Positions 62,501 to 64,000 of a stretch of DNA of 64,000 nucleotides are shown in pieces. Numbering within the stretch: the first letter of the stretch is position 1; each line of letters begins with the position of its first letter. The notes under the pieces were generated by a model. It saw nothing but the letters and a program-made list of their open reading frames with translations. It did not search any database and was not told the DNA's origin. Source of the DNA: CBDCVY01 sp965223245 (GTDB taxonomy: Bacteria > Nitrospinota > Nitrospinia > Nitrospinales > Nitrospinaceae); assembly GCA_965223245.1 (NCBI GenBank), contig CBDCVY010000013.1, positions 3,596,001-3,660,000 of the forward strand, in the 5' to 3' direction. The translations under genes and the position numbers were made by a program.

Positions 62501-62932
62501 CAATTACAAATTCTCATTGAAATTGTAAAAAATCTGGATATTAACTCTGGTATAAAAAACAGTTTGCTAGCTAAATTAAATTCTGCAGAAAATTCTTTAA
62601 TGAGATCTGACCAAAGTGATGAGAAAACCGAAAATATGATACGAAAATATAAGAGGCATATCAGTTTTCTTATGAACCGTATGCGCTTTTTTATGCAATC
62701 TCAAGATGAGGGATTAGAAAGGATATACCTCGATAATTTAAGAAAATATGTGAAAAGAGTTTATTCAAGGTACATTAGCTTAACTCATTTTCATAAAAAT
62801 AGTGATCAAACGGCTAAAAATATTTTAAGAGCATTTGTCAATCAAGTTGAAGGACAATCCGGTAATAGGATTGATGCAACCCAATCAAAAATTATGATTG
62901 ATAAAGCTAATTTTATTATCAGTCTGATTTAA
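59531..62932 (+). CDS. Large secreted FG-GAP beta-propeller protein
   Basis: The product has 1133 residues. A signal peptide (ends PSFA-NF, about residue 27) is followed by a 240-residue domain I do not recognise. Residues about 270-739 hold seven FG-GAP repeats of 69 residues each, with GDFNGDGLDDVIVGA calcium loops and SGSAFIFFG, so a seven-bladed integrin-like propeller. Two Ig-like DUF5011-type modules (each starting near PPVITLLG or PPELILLG) and one HYR-like module follow, and a helical C-terminus without membrane helix ends it. I prefer ATG 59531 because GGGAGGG precedes it; GTG and ATG codons upstream lie too close to the predicted transcription start. A cell-surface binding or adhesion role is inferred. 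Confidence 0.85.
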   Translation: MNTIKLSIKFLLWGICAISLVVSPSFANFSKSKAENSSLLPVTGLNNALGNPSKIYSFEENPFQLKNKVYSLSFLKTRVEFPNVLDAQHPIKLQTPYGVVQQILVSKDSYKAELQGNFLIYRGINNSIVYFLDDANNSLREFVFLESASGFSSTQPVIQWKFEGADLKAQGDGSIVLSKVITRKNEKNYKNILDVRITRFLEKQSQKKKNLSYTKKLFEIPKPEFIDGNLKVHYDGLRYSTQGQKLALHLEPKEKLVFPLWVDPSLRADPNANVTINGQDSLDHLGFSVASAGDFNGDGLEDVIVGARFDDNNFATNSGSAYIFFGRNSNVPLNLSVDSKADVIINGQSDGDRFGNTVASAGDFNGDGLDDVIVGALFDDNNSELDSGSAFIFFGRSPTTQLTLRADADANVILNGQNNGDLFGNSVGSAGDFNGDGLDDVVVGANSDDNNGENNSGSAFIFFGQNPATQMTLRADVDANVVLNGQSASDQFSTSVANVGDFNGDGLDDVVVGASGDDNNFQTNSGSAFVFFGRNPATQLTLRADADANVILDGQSTGDLFGGSVASAGDFNNDGRGDIIIGARSDDNNSLDRSGSAFIFFGQNTATQLNLRADSNADVILNGAGFRDQFGFSVSSAGDFNADGFSDVIVGAFLDDNNGEDNSGSAFLFFGQNTASQLTLEADSDADYIFDGQNSNDQFGISVSAAGDFNGDGVDDVIMGAYQDDNNGEVDSGSAFLFYSPETPPSDTVPPVITLLGDNPANVDLGQAYVDPGATALDDVDGDISANILVTGLPVDTNVLGQHTILYEVTDVAGNSTQSQRIVNVLPTDTIPPELILLGESPVKVEAGTSYVDAGATALDNVDGDLTANIKISGLPIDTFQIGNHSVHYEVMDAAGNLAHLERKVIVKDTTPPSITAPLNITMDQTAEFTTVDLGDPEVEDSIGMGPVFNNAPNKGFPIGKTEVVWTAQDTSGNEATANQLVTINPVPGIQLQILIEIVKNLDINSGIKNSLLAKLNSAENSLMRSDQSDEKTENMIRKYKRHISFLMNRMRFFMQSQDEGLERIYLDNLRKYVKRVYSRYISLTHFHKNSDQTAKNILRAFVNQVEGQSGNRIDATQSKIMIDKANFIISLI
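60340..61749 (+). repeat. Seven 207-bp tandem coding repeats (FG-GAP)
   Basis: Seven head-to-tail units of 207 bp each code for FG-GAP propeller blades, joined at near-identical segments such as GCAGGAGATTTTAATGG. The first and last units are more divergent than the middle ones, a pattern expected from expansion by unequal exchange. It is a protein-coding repeat, not a CRISPR array. Confidence 0.9.
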
Positions 62933-62987
62933 TGTTTTTTTAAGGGAGAGGTCTTCCCCCCCGAGACCTTGTTATACCCTTTGCTGA

Positions 62988-63040
62988 GGAGCCGTCTCCT
63001 GTTGGGAGGCGGTTCCATATCAATTTTTTAATTCTTTTGT
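62988..63040 (+). terminator. Terminator hairpin after FG-GAP gene
   Basis: GGAGCCGTCTCC (62988-62999) and GGAGGCGGTTCC (63005-63016) pair over 12 positions with two wobbles, followed by CAATTTTTTAATTCTTTT. A second, smaller hairpin, AGGTCT/AGACCT, precedes it at about 62949-62968. It ends the FG-GAP transcript. Confidence 0.75.
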
Positions 63041-63109
63041 TCCCGCCTAATTTAATTCTTGAGAATAAAATATAGTAGAATAGTGAGAAAATTAAAATAC
63101 GGAAACAAA

Positions 63110-63565
63110 ATGCAGCAGAAAAATGCAAAATTAAGAATCTTGTTTTTGTGCACAGGTAATTCTTGCCGTAGTCAAATGGCGGAAGGATGGGCAAAGAATT
63201 TGAAAGGTGAATCCATTGAGCCTCATTCTGCTGGTACAGATCCTCATGGTATGAATGAGAAGGCAATCCAGGTAATGGAAGAAGTAGGTGTGGATATCTC
63301 AGGACACCATTCTAAAAATGTAAATGAGGTAATGGATATCCCTTTTGATTTTGTGATAACGGTTTGTGGTGCAGCAGATGAAACTTGTCCATCTTTTCCC
63401 GGAAAAGCAAAAATTATTCATAAAGGATTTGATGATCCTCCTAAATTAGCAAAAGAAGCTAACTCAGAGGAGGAAGCTTTAATACATTATCGAAGAGTTA
63501 GAGATCAGATTAGGGAATTTATAGAAACGCTGCCCGAATTTCTCATCCAAAAAAGAAAGCTTTAA
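63110..63565 (+). CDS. arsC: Arsenate reductase, thioredoxin-linked LMW-PTP type
   Basis: ArsC reduces arsenate to arsenite using thioredoxin. The phosphatase-like P-loop CTGNSCRSQMAEGW (nucleophile Cys about 14) is followed by the two redox Cys in VCGAADETCP, the pattern of the Bacillus/Staphylococcus ArsC group. HSAGTDPHGMN and VITVCGAADETC are further signatures. I choose ATG 63110 with GGAAA 7 nt upstream; the longer frame adds 17 residues of poor fit. The length of 151 residues is normal for the family. No arsR or arsB adjoins it. Confidence 0.9.
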   Translation: MQQKNAKLRILFLCTGNSCRSQMAEGWAKNLKGESIEPHSAGTDPHGMNEKAIQVMEEVGVDISGHHSKNVNEVMDIPFDFVITVCGAADETCPSFPGKAKIIHKGFDDPPKLAKEANSEEEALIHYRRVRDQIREFIETLPEFLIQKRKL

Positions 63566-63585
63566 AACAAGTAAGGATATGCGAA

Positions 63586-64000
63586 ATGACTTTTAAATTT
63601 TTTTTGAGGACCTGCAAACATTCATTTTATTTTTTTGGTTTGGTTACTCTGATGGTCCTTTTTAGTTTTTCATCAGCCGCTTGGGGTCATGAGGAAAAAT
63701 CTCTTTCGGTTGTCATTGTGGGGGATACGGGAATCGGTGAACGTTCTGCCAAAAACAGTTTTAAGCAAATTCAAAAGGAAATGCAAAACCAAAATGCTGA
63801 TATTATTTTGCATCTTGGAGATTTTGTATATCAACCGGATAAATTTCCAGATCATTGTCCGGATAATTATATTGATACCATTAGAAAAACTTTAGTGGAT
63901 CCTTATTCGATTCGAATTTTTGTTGCAGGGGATAATGATTTACCTCCACATAAATGGAAACCGAAAGCCTCAGGTTGTTGGGAAAAAATTGCACCTATGG
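63586..64000 (+). CDS. Calcineurin-like metallophosphoesterase (truncated by window)
   Basis: The start of a secreted protein is visible. ATG 63586 has AAGGA about 8 nt upstream; the signal peptide (FFGLVTLMVLFSFSSAAWG) precedes HEEKS. Metallophosphoesterase motifs follow in order: VGDTG (GDxG), HLGDFVYQ (GDxxY) and AGDNDLPP in place of GNHD. It resembles the purple acid phosphatase or calcineurin-like group. The reading frame stays open to the window edge, so the C-terminal half is missing. It begins 20 bp after arsC. Confidence 0.75.
   Translation, partial: MTFKFFLRTCKHSFYFFGLVTLMVLFSFSSAAWGHEEKSLSVVIVGDTGIGERSAKNSFKQIQKEMQNQNADIILHLGDFVYQPDKFPDHCPDNYIDTIRKTLVDPYSIRIFVAGDNDLPPHKWKPKASGCWEKIAPM

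Overview
The window is ordinary, densely coded chromosome from a Gram-negative bacterium of low GC content (high thirties percent by eye). Lipoprotein signals, YqgE/AlgH, a GspA/GspB-like pair and periplasmic multiheme cytochromes c point to a diderm. MqnA shows a futalosine-type menaquinone route. A K+-dependent membrane pyrophosphatase, long-form HisG, the hut genes and several ribonuclease-inhibitor-like LRR proteins fit the Nitrospinota or a deltaproteobacterial-like lineage, but that placement is inference and no 16S rRNA gene is present. I see no insertion sequence, prophage, integrase or CRISPR array.

Layout. 0-4 kb (minus strand): a CNBD-only regulator, dusB, an RluA-family pseudouridine synthase, yqgE and an LRR protein. 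4.2-6.7 kb (plus): hisI, hisG and an acidic single-pass membrane protein. 6.7-16.2 kb (minus): mqnA, then a long same-strand cluster read from high to low coordinates: DciA-TPR fusion, LolB-like lipoprotein, ispE, tRNA-Gln, prs, rplY, pth, hppA, ending in a strong terminator. 16.5-21.6 kb: a GT-C glycosyltransferase, a HAD hydrolase, a small membrane protein, a sugar-phosphate nucleotidyltransferase and a TPR/SH3 lipoprotein. 21.7-25.5 kb: a TPP riboswitch with terminator controlling thiS-thiG-thiE-thiC. 25.7-30 kb: tRNA-Val, thrS, infC (AUU start), rpmI, rplT, an attenuator-like terminator and pheS without pheT. 30-32 kb: two multiheme cytochromes c. 32-38.6 kb (minus): tRNA-Leu, tig, clpP, clpX, lon, ppa. 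38.7-46.5 kb (minus): a CheR-like methyltransferase, a beta-helix transferase, an oversized phosphohexomutase, two small unknown genes and a GspB/ExeA-like pair. 46.8-50.8 kb (minus): hutI, hutU and a HutG-like ureohydrolase, with no hutH. 51-57 kb: two small metal-site-like proteins, a DHH phosphoesterase, an orphan family 5 solute-binding protein and two overlapping LRR genes. 57-64 kb: a NuoF-like flavoprotein, a large secreted seven-bladed FG-GAP protein, arsC and a truncated metallophosphoesterase.

How it fits together. Pyrophosphate is handled twice, by HppA (conserving energy as an ion gradient) and by soluble Ppa. Protein quality control is a complete tig-clpP-clpX-lon set. Translation genes form the thrS-infC-rpmI-rplT-pheS block with classical regulatory features. 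The most unusual items are domain fusions (DciA to a TPR lipoprotein; a J-like domain without HPD fused to an ExeA ATPase and a peptidoglycan-binding domain), a His/Asp-rich insert in trigger factor, a ureohydrolase with Asn in place of a metal-ligand His, and an orphan NuoF. I did not find a clearly new defence or mobile system.
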